A stretch of 55,718 nt of DNA from Oscillospiraceae bacterium (GTDB lineage Bacteria; Bacillota; Clostridia; Oscillospirales; Oscillospiraceae), in the NCBI GenBank assembly GCA_017545165.1, contig JAFWQQ010000042.1:1-55718 (forward strand). Direction: 5' to 3'. Positions 1 to 9,103 of this stretch are shown piece by piece. The notes beneath the pieces were generated by a model. The model was not told where the DNA came from. It made no database searches and saw nothing but the letters and a program-made list of their open reading frames with translations. A program made the position numbers and the translations under genes. How positions within the stretch are numbered: the stretch's first letter is position 1; each line of letters begins with the position of its first letter.

Positions 1-3000
1 CCATTGACGTCCAGAGCGGCCTCGTTGACCTCCACGGCCGCGCCCTTGAGGTAGCGCTGCAGGCGGGTCACGTCCTTGTTGTTCACCTTCCCGTCGCCGT
101 TGATGTCGCCGGGGGTGTGGGATTCGGTCTTGACCTTCTGGTTCAGGTCCAGCTCCATGTAGCCGCCCAGGCCCTCGCTGCCGTTGACCTGCAGGCCCCA
201 GCTCTGCTCCGTGTGGGTGCCGTTGAGCCAGGCGTCCACCAGGATCGGGCAGCCGCTGATGTCCAGCTCCGTCAGATCATTGCCGTAGCATACCAGGCCA
301 GCCAGCGCCGGCTGCTCGCCCAGGATCAGACTGGTCAGCGCGTTGGAGTCGCACTCCAGATAGGTCATCGACGAGGAGGCGGACAGGTCCAGGCTGGTCA
401 GATTGTCGCCTGACACATCCAGATAGCCCAGCTGCGTCAGGCCGCTGAGGTTCAGAACCGCCAGATTCGGGTTGTCGTCGCAGTCCACGTAGGTCAGCGC
501 CGTGTTGGCGCTCAGGTCCAACGCGGTGATCAGGTTGGTACAGCAACACAGCTGACGGAGAGCCGGGTTCTCGCTCAGATCCAGCTCGGTCAGCATATTG
601 TCGTTGCAGTACAGCGTCTCCAGATTGAGGAAGTATTGGACGCCCTGCAGCGAGGCAACGCCCTGGCTGTCCACGTCGATCGCCGTGACCGCGGTGCGCT
701 CGTCCATGCTGAGGGTGCCGCTGCGGTCCGCGTCGAAGCTGGTGTACACATACATGCGGAAGATCGGGTCAGGGAAGTGCTCGGCGTCGATGGGCAGGTC
801 CTCGGCGTCCGCAATGACGACCGTGGTCTCATCCACCGCCAGCACGTGGGTCGTGCTGCCGAGCATGTAGCGGACATAGGACCGGCCGGCAGAGTCGGTC
901 TGGACTGTCCGGGCGCCGGTCTGCAGGGCCTCGAGGAGCAGGGGGCAGGCGCTGATGTCCAGCACCTCGATCTCGGTGTCGTAGCAGTAGAAGCGGTACA
1001 GCGCCGTCAGTCCGCTGAGATCCAGCTCGGTGAGCTCCGTGCCGGTGACGTAGAGCATGGTCAGCCCGCTCAGCCCGCTGAGATTCAGCTGGGCGATCGG
1101 GTTATCGGAGACGGCGAGCGCCTGCAGGGACGTGAGGCCGCCCAGATCCAGCTCGGTCAGGGCGCAGTTGCTGACGTAGAGGTACTGCAGGTAGGTCAGG
1201 CCGTCCACATAGAGCTCGCTCAGGCTGCCGCACTCGAGGTTCACGCTGAGCAGCCCGGTGTTGGCCCGCAGGTCCAGGCTGGTGAGGCTGGTGGCCTTGT
1301 CGAGCACGATGGTGTTCAGCTCCGTCAGGTATTCGATGCCCTGGAGGCTGGCGTAGTCGTTGTCCTGGTCGTTGATCTCCGTGGCGGCGGCGATCTCCGC
1401 GGCGTTGAGGTAGCCGGTGCCGTCGGTGTCGAAGTTCTCCGACACGTAGGTGCGGAACTGGAGGTCGGGGAAGTTCCGCTCGTTGACGGCCAGCTCCTCC
1501 GGGTTGAAGTGGACCTCCCAGGCGCCCCGCAGATAGAGGGCGCTGGTGTTGTCCATGCTGATGTCGGCCCACTGGGCGGAGGTGCCGCCGTAGTACACCG
1601 CGCCGCCCTCGTTTCGCAGCGCCGTGCAGCTGTTGAAGGCACTGTTGATGTTCGTCACCGACACGGGGATGCTGATCATCGCCAGCTTGCTGTCGTTCTC
1701 AAAGCAGTTGTTTGGGATGGAGCTGAGCTGAGCGGACAGCCAGACCCGTTCCAGCTTCCGGCAGTTTCGGAAAGCCCTGTTCCCCAGGGAGGTGACGCTG
1801 TCGGGGAGGCGGATCTCCACAAGGCTGCAGTTCTGGAAGGCGCCGGTGCCGATGGAGCGGATCCCTTCCGGCAGGGTGATCGACGTCAGCGAGCCGTTGT
1901 CCATAAAGGCATAGTCCCCAATATAGGCCACCGTGTCGCTGATCTCCACGGAGCTCAGATTGGTCAGGCTCCGGAGGGAATAAGCGCCGATGCCCGTGAC
2001 ACCGCTCTCGATGCGCACGCTTTTGATGCTGCCGGAATAATAGGGCGGCAAATTGGCGTTGGTGTAGTCGGGGATGTCCAGCTCATCCCCGCTGCCCATG
2101 AGAGAATCATCCACGTAGATCCGGAGCAGTCCGTCGTCGTCCAGGGACCAGGACAGGTCGGCGGTGAGCTGCTGCACCTGGGCGGCGGTGTGGATCGTCG
2201 CGTTCAGCAGCGGTTCGTTGCCGGAGGCGATATGGCTGTACACCAGGGAATTCCACTTGACCTGCAGGTTGTTGTAATACACGTCCTCCAGCGCCGTGCA
2301 GCTGCCGAAGGCCCCGCTCTCCACTTCTGCAAGGCTGCCGGGGAGCTTGACCGTCGTAACGTTGACGCAGTCCGAAAAGGCATCCTCCCAGACGGTGTCG
2401 ATGCCCTCCTGGATTTCGATCTCCTGGATCCGTTCGCCCCACTGCTCCCAGGGCGCGGTGACATGGATCCCGCTGCCGCCGGAGCCGGTGAGCAGCAGCC
2501 GGGCGGTTTCGCCGTCCAGGATCCAGGAAACGTCGGTGCCCGAGATGGTGCCGCTGCGATAGAGGTAGCCTCTGTCGGCGTGCAGCAGCTCATAGTTGCT
2601 GGCGGGGATGTCGATCTGCTCCCACTGGCTGCGGAAGCCGTCGTAGTACACCCAGTTCAGATTGCTGCAGGACAGGAAGGTGTACTGCGAACAGGCCGTC
2701 ACGCTGGCGGGAATGCTGGCCCTGGTCAGATAGGTGCAGCTGTAGAAGGCGAATTTGCCGATCGTTGTGGCGCCGTCGGAGATCACCACCTTCTTGACCT
2801 CGTTGCGGCGGCCGTACCAGGGAGAGGTGCCCTGGTTGAAGTCCCACATGGGGCCGGTGCCGGTGATGGTCAGCACCCCGTCGTCCAGGGTCCAGGTCAG
2901 ATGGTCGCCGCAGCGGTCGGCGTTGACCCGCGTAAGCTCGATTTGAAGCGAATTGACGGGCGTGTAATTGTAGTAGGCGACAACGCGCAGGTAAGCGGCG

Positions 3001-4664
3001 CTGGGCATCAGGCTGTCGTTCAGGTTCCTGTACATCTTCTTGCCCAGGTTGGCGGAGATCGTCACGACATCATAGTAATTGCCTCCGCTCCAGTCCTTTG
3101 CCTGGATCACCACCTTGGAGGGCACGAAGTTGGTCTCCCAGTCGAGCCGGACATTTCCGCCGGTGTTGATCCGCTGCGGGCTTTCGGGATAAGAGAGGAA
3201 CTGCGGAGAATTATGTTTGACCTGGAACTGCGCCGACGAGGCATAGTTCATAAAACTCGTTCCGTCGTGATACGCCCTGATTACCAGTTCATAGGTGTAA
3301 TACAAGGTGGGGAGCTGAGTATAGCTCAGCTCATAGCTCATGCCGGTGCTCAGCTCCTCCGTCACGGTGTCGATCACGTTGAAGCTGTTGTCCCAGGAGG
3401 AGATGTAGCCGATCTCGATCCTGGTGGGCTCAAAGTTGGTCTCCCAGTTCAGCGTGAGCGTATCGCCCGGGTCCATCTCGCCGCCCTCCGGGCTCTGGAG
3501 GAAGACCCGGTTGGTCCGGGTGATGGTGAAGTTGTTGCTGAACTCCACCTTCCCCTCGTCATACCAGGCGGCGATGCACCAGGTGGAGCTGCCCTGGTTC
3601 GCCGTGTTATAGTCCAGGAAAGTCCCCATGTTTTTCGCCAGGCCGCTGGTGATGGTCACCACGGGGTAGAAGGTAGACGACGAGATGGTATAGCCAAGCT
3701 GCACCTTCGTGGGCACGAAGTCGGTGCCCCACTGGACGGGGACGACCCCGTCCGGCTCGATGCTGCAGTCCGCGGGCTGGGTGGTGAACGAGCGCCCGGT
3801 CAGCTGGATGGTGAAGGTGTTGCTGGTGACGGTATCGTACTCGTGGTCGCCGTAATAGGCCACCGCCACCCAGTTTGGCGAGCTTGCCATCTGGTCGTAG
3901 GTGACGACCACGTTCATGGTGCGCTGCAGGATGCCGGGGTTGGTAAAGGTCCGGGCCGTTCGGGCGTCGTTTTCCGTCTCACCTCGGTTCCAGTAGCGCA
4001 GCTCCACCTTGGTGGGTGTAAAGTTGGTGGTCCAGGACAGGGTCCGCTGTCCGCCGGGGTTGATGGTCCCGCCCGACGGCGAGACGGTAAAGGCCCTGCG
4101 GGTATTGTAGATGCGAAACTCCAGGCTGTGGACATAGCCGGTGTCGTAATAGGCGTAGATCAGGTAGTTGTAGTCAGTGCTGGCCTCGCCGTAGTCGAAG
4201 TGGTAGGACATGCTGGTGCTGTAGGGGCCGGGGACCTCCGCGTGCTCGCTGTAGGTGTAGTTGCTCAGCTTCTTCTTCACGACGACGACCCTTTCGGGCG
4301 TGAAGTTGGTCTCCCAGGTGACGTCCACACCGTTGTCCGGGTCCGCGTCCTCGGTCTCCGGCTGGGTGACGAAGTAGTGAGTGCTGTCCTGGGGCTCGTC
4401 GGGATCGGGCTCCGGCTCGGGCGCGGCCTCCGGCTCCTCGGCCGGGTCCTCCTCGGGAAGCGGAACCTCGGGCTCCGGAACCTCGGGCTCCGGGTCCTCG
4501 GGAGCGGGCTCCTCCGCGGGTTCCGTGGTCTCCGCCGGTGGCGCTGGCTCCTCCGCCGGGGTGATCTCCCCCGGCTCCTCCGCCAGGGCGGCAGAGGGGA
4601 ACAGGCTGACGCAGAAGATCAGCGCCAGCAGCAGGCTTAGAAGTCTCTTCGCGTTGTGGTTCAT
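1..4664 (-). CDS. Secreted leucine-rich-repeat protein with dockerin (3' end off the window)
   Basis: This is a probable cell-surface or secreted adhesion protein, of which 1554 residues are visible. The start is set by GGAGGTG upstream of ATG 4664 and by the signal peptide (residues 1-28, cleavage after ALA). A Pro/Glu-rich linker follows to about residue 92. Five repeats of about 100 residues each carry a W-(E/T)-T-N-F-x-P-x-K core near residues 118, 213, 316, 408 and 508. BspA-type leucine-rich repeats start near 578, interrupted by EF-hand-like loops near 1080 (DTDGTGYLNAAE) and 1310 (DADRSGTLSMDE). The visible end (about 1517-1554) is a type I dockerin: one DxNxDG calcium loop with NKDVTRLQRYL and the beginning of a second repeat. 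The same dockerin type ends the protein at 17414-22087. Family functions are known; the partner and ligand are inference. The stop codon lies left of the window. Confidence 0.9.
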   Translation of the reverse strand, partial: MNHNAKRLLSLLLALIFCVSLFPSAALAEEPGEITPAEEPAPPAETTEPAEEPAPEDPEPEVPEPEVPLPEEDPAEEPEAAPEPEPDPDEPQDSTHYFVTQPETEDADPDNGVDVTWETNFTPERVVVVKKKLSNYTYSEHAEVPGPYSTSMSYHFDYGEASTDYNYLIYAYYDTGYVHSLEFRIYNTRRAFTVSPSGGTINPGGQRTLSWTTNFTPTKVELRYWNRGETENDARTARTFTNPGILQRTMNVVVTYDQMASSPNWVAVAYYGDHEYDTVTSNTFTIQLTGRSFTTQPADCSIEPDGVVPVQWGTDFVPTKVQLGYTISSSTFYPVVTITSGLAKNMGTFLDYNTANQGSSTWCIAAWYDEGKVEFSNNFTITRTNRVFLQSPEGGEMDPGDTLTLNWETNFEPTRIEIGYISSWDNSFNVIDTVTEELSTGMSYELSYTQLPTLYYTYELVIRAYHDGTSFMNYASSAQFQVKHNSPQFLSYPESPQRINTGGNVRLDWETNFVPSKVVIQAKDWSGGNYYDVVTISANLGKKMYRNLNDSLMPSAAYLRVVAYYNYTPVNSLQIELTRVNADRCGDHLTWTLDDGVLTITGTGPMWDFNQGTSPWYGRRNEVKKVVISDGATTIGKFAFYSCTYLTRASIPASVTACSQYTFLSCSNLNWVYYDGFRSQWEQIDIPASNYELLHADRGYLYRSGTISGTDVSWILDGETARLLLTGSGGSGIHVTAPWEQWGERIQEIEIQEGIDTVWEDAFSDCVNVTTVKLPGSLAEVESGAFGSCTALEDVYYNNLQVKWNSLVYSHIASGNEPLLNATIHTAAQVQQLTADLSWSLDDDGLLRIYVDDSLMGSGDELDIPDYTNANLPPYYSGSIKSVRIESGVTGIGAYSLRSLTNLSSVEISDTVAYIGDYAFMDNGSLTSITLPEGIRSIGTGAFQNCSLVEIRLPDSVTSLGNRAFRNCRKLERVWLSAQLSSIPNNCFENDSKLAMISIPVSVTNINSAFNSCTALRNEGGAVYYGGTSAQWADISMDNTSALYLRGAWEVHFNPEELAVNERNFPDLQFRTYVSENFDTDGTGYLNAAEIAAATEINDQDNDYASLQGIEYLTELNTIVLDKATSLTSLDLRANTGLLSVNLECGSLSELYVDGLTYLQYLYVSNCALTELDLGGLTSLQALAVSDNPIAQLNLSGLSGLTMLYVTGTELTELDLSGLTALYRFYCYDTEIEVLDISACPLLLEALQTGARTVQTDSAGRSYVRYMLGSTTHVLAVDETTVVIADAEDLPIDAEHFPDPIFRMYVYTSFDADRSGTLSMDERTAVTAIDVDSQGVASLQGVQYFLNLETLYCNDNMLTELDLSENPALRQLCCCTNLITALDLSANTALTYVDCDDNPNLAVLNLSGLTQLGYLDVSGDNLTSLDLSASSSMTYLECDSNALTSLILGEQPALAGLVCYGNDLTELDISGCPILVDAWLNGTHTEQSWGLQVNGSEGLGGYMELDLNQKVKTESHTPGDINGDGKVNNKDVTRLQRYLKGAAVEVNEAALDVN

Positions 4665-5044
4665 ACAAGGCACCTCCGTCATTTTGTTGCAGCGGCAGTT
4701 GGGTTTGATTGCGTACACGATTCCAGGATGGTTTCCGCGCTTTTCGGCACCTGCGCCGAGAAAAGGAGCGCGGCAAAAACGGGCAAGAGATTTGAAGCAT
4801 GAGAGCGCAGAGGGCGGGGGCCGCAGCACCGGGCATTGCCCGGTGTCCCCTCGTTTCGCGTTCCTCTCCTGTTTTTCGCCGAGCGATGCTTGGCGCTGCG
4901 GGGACGTTTGAGCGCGGTCTTCTCCCTCATCACCCCTCCAATGTACGCACTGGAGGGGAGCTTCCCCCGCTGGGGGAAGCACAGTCGGGGACCAAAGGTC
5001 GCCCCTACGGGCGCAGGGCGGAAGCGCAGACAAGCCTCCGTTTC
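4665..5044. repeat. Intergenic palindromic repeats, no gene seen
   Basis: This 380-nt gap holds several short palindromes that recur elsewhere in the window. They are a GCCGGGCA-type hairpin near 4825-4845, a GCCGAGCGATGCTTGGC hairpin followed by GCTGCGG near 4877-4901, a GACC-AAA-GGTC hairpin followed by CGCCCCTACGG near 4986-5010, and a CCCCCGCTGGGGG hairpin near 4965-4978. I see no convincing coding sequence on either strand. Confidence 0.6.
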
Positions 5045-5704
5045 TTATGGGTCGGGCCGGTTTTTCGTCCGGTCGTCCTCATGGACCACCAGGCCCAGGG
5101 CCTTGGCGTTCACCGCCAGGTCCACCCGGCTCTTGTAGCCGGTCTTGGCGAGCATGTTCTCAATGTGGCGCTTTACGGTGCGCGGGGAAATGTTCAGGTC
5201 TTCCGCGATCTCCTCGTTGGTCAGGTTGCGGGTCAGGTCCCGCAGCACTTCCAGTTCCCGTTCCGAAAGATCGTATTTCGAGCCCTCTCCGAAGTCCGGA
5301 TTGGGCGCGATGTCCGGGTAGACCGATTCCCCGTTCATCGTGCGGTCCATGACCTCTGTCAGGGGGATATCGGCGTATTCCTTGAACCAGAAGCTGTCGA
5401 TCCTGGCTTTCTTCGCCTTCTCGATCCATTTGGCCTCCGCCGTGGAGGTGGTCAGGATGATCCGGATCTGGGGGTGATTGTTCTTGATGGTTCTGGCGCA
5501 GGTCAAGCCGTCCAGCCCGTATTTCATCATCACGTCCATGATCACCAGATCCACCGGATGCTCCATACACCAGGCGACGGCCTGCTCCGCGTTGGCCAGA
5601 GAGGCGGCCAGCTCATAGCGCCTGGTCATCTCCACATGGATCTCAAAAAAGCTCCTCGCCACGTACTGGTCGTCTACGACCAGCACTCTGATCTTGCCGC
5701 TCAC
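5045..5704 (-). CDS. NarL/FixJ-family response regulator
   Basis: A two-component response regulator of 219 residues. The N-terminal receiver domain has the acidic pair D11-D12, the expected phospho-acceptor D57 (IMDVMM) and a conserved-type lysine in FWFKE. The C-terminal LuxR-type helix-turn-helix is clear (LSERELEVLRDL, then NEEIAEDLNISPRTVKRHI). The start is GTG 5704, preceded by AGGTGAT. It lies downstream of two histidine-kinase-like genes on the same strand but has its own sigma-A-like promoter at 5770-5798, so it may be transcribed apart from them. Its partner is most likely the kinase at 5863-7152. Targets are unknown. Confidence 0.93.
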   Translation of the reverse strand: MSGKIRVLVVDDQYVARSFFEIHVEMTRRYELAASLANAEQAVAWCMEHPVDLVIMDVMMKYGLDGLTCARTIKNNHPQIRIILTTSTAEAKWIEKAKKARIDSFWFKEYADIPLTEVMDRTMNGESVYPDIAPNPDFGEGSKYDLSERELEVLRDLTRNLTNEEIAEDLNISPRTVKRHIENMLAKTGYKSRVDLAVNAKALGLVVHEDDRTKNRPDP

Positions 5705-5769
5705 ACAGGATCACCTCGCTTTATCGGAAAATGGGTATAAAAACCCCTTCCCCATACTCATACAAGTAT

Positions 5770-5798
5770 ATTATACGAAATGGAGAAGGGTTTGTCAT
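5770..5798 (-). promoter_or_regulatory. Promoter of the response regulator
   Basis: Reading the minus strand, ATGACA (5798-5793) is followed after 17 nt by a perfect TATAAT (5775-5770), ahead of the GTG start at 5704. This is seen directly; activity is inferred. Confidence 0.7.
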
Positions 5799-5820
5799 GG
5801 GCCGAACGGCCCATTTTTTT
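5797..5820 (+). terminator. Intrinsic terminator facing the plus strand
   Basis: The stem ATGGGCC/GGCCCAT closes a GAAC loop and is followed by seven T on the plus strand. No plus-strand gene lies upstream, so it may stop antisense transcription. It partly overlaps the -35 of the minus-strand promoter. Confidence 0.55.
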
Positions 5821-5862
5821 GATGTTTTGGCCGAATCAGATCTTTCGGCTCGCTTCGCTCGC

Positions 5863-7152
5863 TCAGGAGGAAGGAGAAAGGGGCTCGCTTGACACAGGCA
5901 GGCGGATCGTTAGGGTAAAGGCAGGAGCGGCCGCCGTCTGCATCGTCCCCTTCTCTTTTTCCACCAGCGTCCGCAGGGACTTCAGGCCGCCGGTCTCCCG
6001 GATCGGCAGCGCGGGTGCTTCTCCGTTGCTCTGCAAAACATAGGAGATCTCCGCGTCCGTGCTTTGGATCAGGACCGAAAGCGCGTCGCCGTCTGCGTGC
6101 TTGACGGCATTGGAAGCGCATTCGCTGACTGCGGCGGCCAGGATGGCCCGGAAGGGATCCTTTGCCGGGATAAGACCGGTGATGGCCACATCCACGCCGA
6201 TGGCCTCCGCCGTCTCCAGCGCCTCGGCCAGAGGGTCCCTTGCGGTATCGTCCTCCTCGTATTCCCGGAGAAGATAGGTGTTGGTGTTTTTCAGCGCCTG
6301 GAGCAGCTTTTCCTCGTCGAAGGAAGCCGGATCCTGCAGGTAATGCCTGCTCTCCAAAAGCACGTTCCCCACCTCGTTGTGGACGGCCATGCGGGCGGTC
6401 AGCAGCTCCTGGGCGATAACGATCCGGTCCGCCTGCCTGTTGTAAATATCCAGGCGCATGTGGATGTCCCGGAGCTTGGCGTTCTTCTCTTCCAGCCGCC
6501 TTGTGATCGCCGCCTGTTCGGAAATATCCGCGGCAGTGAGCTGGACATACTCCTCGCTGTCCACATCCAGCGTGTCGCTTGTAAGCTGCCACACGGCGGC
6601 GTCGGGCAGGGTGAGCTGCGCTTCCTTCTCCCCCGCCGTGATACCGCGGAACACTTCCAGATCCGTGAACTCTCTCCCCGTCAGCGCGCGGGAGAGGCTG
6701 TTGATGGCAAGATTGCTGAAAACCACCGTCCCGTCCGGCTTTGCGAAGGCGATCCCCACGGGGAGCAGGTCCATGGTCTCCTTGACGCTCTCAAAGCTCG
6801 GGCGGCTTTTCCTGTATCGCATGAAATCCCGGAAAGCGGCGATCAGGGCAAGCGCAAGCAGGAGCTCCAGGAGGAGCATGACGGCAAGGGGCAGCGAGCC
6901 GAAAGCCGCGAGGATCGCGGGACGCGCTTTTTCCCCGTTCGTATCATCATGCGCCCAGCAGATATCCAGCATCAGCAGATAGAAGAAGGCAAAGCCTAAC
7001 GCAAACGGCAGGAAATACAAGGCCTTTATCCTCCCGCTTCTATTATTGCGGAAAGAGGCCAAAATCAGGGCCATCTGCAGGGTCAGGAGCAGCAGACAGA
7101 CTGTCATGAGCGGCTCGCCTGTCGGGGAAAACAGGGCTTCATGGATCGTCAT
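5863..7152 (-). CDS. Membrane sensor histidine kinase
   Basis: The protein has 429 residues. Three hydrophobic segments lie at about 17-35, 43-66 and 80-107, then a PAS-like stretch (about 121-160, LPVGIAFAKPDGTVVFSN), a charged helical linker, a likely phospho-acceptor H258 in AVHNEVGNVL, and a HATPase_c domain with an N-box (ECASNAVKHA, N348) and a glycine box near 387-391. It shares a 4-nt ATGA overlap with the upstream kinase-like gene, so the two are translationally coupled. Its stop codon sits exactly at the edge of a dispersed repeat (TCCTGAGCGAGCGAAG on the coding strand), so the last residues may have been changed by repeat insertion. It probably phosphorylates the regulator at 5045-5704. 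Confidence 0.85.
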   Translation of the reverse strand: MTIHEALFSPTGEPLMTVCLLLLTLQMALILASFRNNRSGRIKALYFLPFALGFAFFYLLMLDICWAHDDTNGEKARPAILAAFGSLPLAVMLLLELLLALALIAAFRDFMRYRKSRPSFESVKETMDLLPVGIAFAKPDGTVVFSNLAINSLSRALTGREFTDLEVFRGITAGEKEAQLTLPDAAVWQLTSDTLDVDSEEYVQLTAADISEQAAITRRLEEKNAKLRDIHMRLDIYNRQADRIVIAQELLTARMAVHNEVGNVLLESRHYLQDPASFDEEKLLQALKNTNTYLLREYEEDDTARDPLAEALETAEAIGVDVAITGLIPAKDPFRAILAAAVSECASNAVKHADGDALSVLIQSTDAEISYVLQSNGEAPALPIRETGGLKSLRTLVEKEKGTMQTAAAPAFTLTIRLPVSSEPLSPSS

Positions 7153-8789
7153 GCCGGTTCGCCGCCCTTTCCCGAAAGGATATCTATATACAGGACATCC
7201 TCGCTCCTGCGGAACCGGACCGGCAGAAGGATTTTAGATGTGTCCGGCTCGTTCTCCGCTTCCGCGGCAAGGCGCAGGCCGTCCCCATACCAGGACACCA
7301 TGAGGGAAGGCGCCCTGCCCCGCACTTGCTCCGCCAGCGCTTCAAAGGCGTCATACAGGGAGAGGAGCACAGCGGGGGGCATCTGCTTTGCTTCCGTTTT
7401 CGCCACCGTCGTCTGAAGCCCGGCCAACGACAGATAATTTGCCGATTCCTGCAGGGCAAGAAACAGCTCGTTCTTGCTCAGCGTTTCGTTTTCGGCAGCC
7501 AGGAGGAGAAGGTTGGTTTTTCTCTTTACATACGCGTTCAGGACAGAGACAAAAGCGATCTTCTGTTTGAAGTCTTCCGCTCCGGGAACTGCTTCGTTCA
7601 GGATCTGCGTGATCTTCTTCTGGCAGGGATACAGCTCTTCGGCGATCTCATGATAGATCCGGTGCCGGGACTGCAGATAGGCGTCCTGCTCCTTCTGCTC
7701 CGTCTCCGCGCGGATCAGGTCGTTTTCCTGTTCGATCATCTCATTGGCTTCCAAAAGCCGTTCCTGCGCCCGGTGCACGGCGCTTTCCTCCTGCACCCAG
7801 AAAGCATAGCCGGCCCGGATCGCCTTCCCGCAGAGCTTCTGATCCGGCGTCAACGAAACAGGCTCCTTTGATGCGGTTTTCAGGAGTTCCGGTTCGACGG
7901 AAAATGTGGCGTCCGTACAGTATACGGGCCGGAAGGCCCGGTCTGTGATAACCGACGGGATCTGCAGCTTTCGGAAGAAGGCTGAATAGTTCTCGTTATA
8001 GGGGATCAGGCGATAGCGGATGCAGATCTCGAAAACGCCCAGCATACAGAAAATGTGGATCTCCGGGTTGTTGTACATGTGAAAACCGCCCGGGAGCCGG
8101 TCAAGGACCAGAAGGTTCAGGAGGATCAGACCGCCCCACAGACCGGCGATGCCCGTAATGAGCCGCAGGGCCTTTTTCGGCATCCGCCCGGAAAAACGGT
8201 AAAGCAGAAAGAGTCCCGATACCGTTGCGCCGATCATCCACGCATTCATGATCCAGAAAGCGGGCCCATAGCGATAGGTGCCCGTATTTAGGATAAACTC
8301 CGAGCGTGGGATCTGGGGAACATAGACCAGCGAATGCATGTCGTTGGTCATTGCCAGCAGAGCCAGGAACCCCGCCGGGATCAGGAGCAGATCCTCATTC
8401 CACCTTCTCTTTTCCTGCCCGCCCCGCCGGATCCGGATGCAGGTCATCAGGAACAGCGCCGGGATCAGCATCTGGGGGATCCAGTAGGCACAGACGGCAT
8501 AGCGCAGGGCGACGACGCTCACCGCAAAGCGGTACTTGAAGATCCGCAGCAGCATATGCAGCAGCATCAGAAACGCCGCGCTGAGGATGCTGGTTCTGGC
8601 AGCGGTGGGAAGAAGCCTGGTCCGGACCGCCTCGATCCAGAACAGCAGAAGACCGATATACGTCAGATAGTTGACGCAGGTCATCAGTGTACTTGTCTCA
8701 GAACCGGGAAGCCGACTGATCAGATTGGCGATCCCCGCCAGAAGCAGGAAGCCGATGAACAGCCAGGTGTTTCTTTTCTGCTTTATCAT
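7149..8789 (-). CDS. Polytopic sensor protein with degenerate kinase domain
   Basis: A 546-residue membrane protein. About seven hydrophobic segments occupy residues 8-255, matching the 7TM sensor architecture of some Clostridia histidine kinases. A coiled-coil-like stretch (about 335-375) leads to a possible phospho-acceptor H380 in RIYHEIAEEL. The C-terminal region that should bind ATP lacks a recognisable N-box (LYDAFEALAEQV occupies that place) and has no clear glycine box, so it may be a pseudokinase. The start ATG 8789 follows a strong AAAGGAGG. It is coupled to the active-looking kinase downstream. It could form a heteromer with that kinase or sense a signal for it; this is inference. 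Confidence 0.75.
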   Translation of the reverse strand: MIKQKRNTWLFIGFLLLAGIANLISRLPGSETSTLMTCVNYLTYIGLLLFWIEAVRTRLLPTAARTSILSAAFLMLLHMLLRIFKYRFAVSVVALRYAVCAYWIPQMLIPALFLMTCIRIRRGGQEKRRWNEDLLLIPAGFLALLAMTNDMHSLVYVPQIPRSEFILNTGTYRYGPAFWIMNAWMIGATVSGLFLLYRFSGRMPKKALRLITGIAGLWGGLILLNLLVLDRLPGGFHMYNNPEIHIFCMLGVFEICIRYRLIPYNENYSAFFRKLQIPSVITDRAFRPVYCTDATFSVEPELLKTASKEPVSLTPDQKLCGKAIRAGYAFWVQEESAVHRAQERLLEANEMIEQENDLIRAETEQKEQDAYLQSRHRIYHEIAEELYPCQKKITQILNEAVPGAEDFKQKIAFVSVLNAYVKRKTNLLLLAAENETLSKNELFLALQESANYLSLAGLQTTVAKTEAKQMPPAVLLSLYDAFEALAEQVRGRAPSLMVSWYGDGLRLAAEAENEPDTSKILLPVRFRRSEDVLYIDILSGKGGEPA

Positions 8790-9103
8790 GATGCGGCCTC
8801 CTTTCCTTCGATCGATCAGGCCGGGTCGGGTCTTGCGGGGCTTGAACAGCCCTCGCAGGCCGGTATTAAAGGAAAACCCGTTTCACTGGGAAACGGATTT
8901 TCCTATGTCTATGTGCGATACTTGGGCAGGTACAAAGGCCGCCCCTGAGAGGAGAAGGAACCCTGGTCAAGCGGCCCCTCTCCGTCGCTTCGCGACACCT
9001 CTCCCCGGCGCGGGGAGAGGCAAGGGCAAAGCGAAAAAGCGGGTATTTTCCGACTGCACTTTTCATGCCAGGTTCAAGGAGCCCATGGCCGGACCGCTCC
9101 GTC
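8790..9103. repeat. Intergenic region with palindromes
   Basis: No gene seen. A strong hairpin lies at 8871-8903 (GGAAAA and CGTTT against AAACG and TTTTCC). Further on, a two-hairpin unit occurs at about 8979-9020: CCGTCGC-TTCG-CGACACC followed by CTCTCCCC-GGCGC-GGGGAGAG, the same layout as the repeat units at 26716-27856. Confidence 0.55.

Noticed and set aside
636-4640. Very long open frame on the plus strand (1334 codons)
   Set aside because: It is the reverse frame of the GC-rich dockerin-LRR gene. It has no ribosome site or family motif, while the minus strand has a signal peptide, LRRs and a dockerin.
4799-5740. Plus-strand frame of 313 codons
   Set aside because: It covers repeats and the reverse of the response regulator, which has all its catalytic residues on the other strand.
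7149-8789. Calling the 546-residue protein an active histidine kinase
   Set aside because: An H-box-like motif is present, but the ATP-binding N-box and glycine box are not recognisable.
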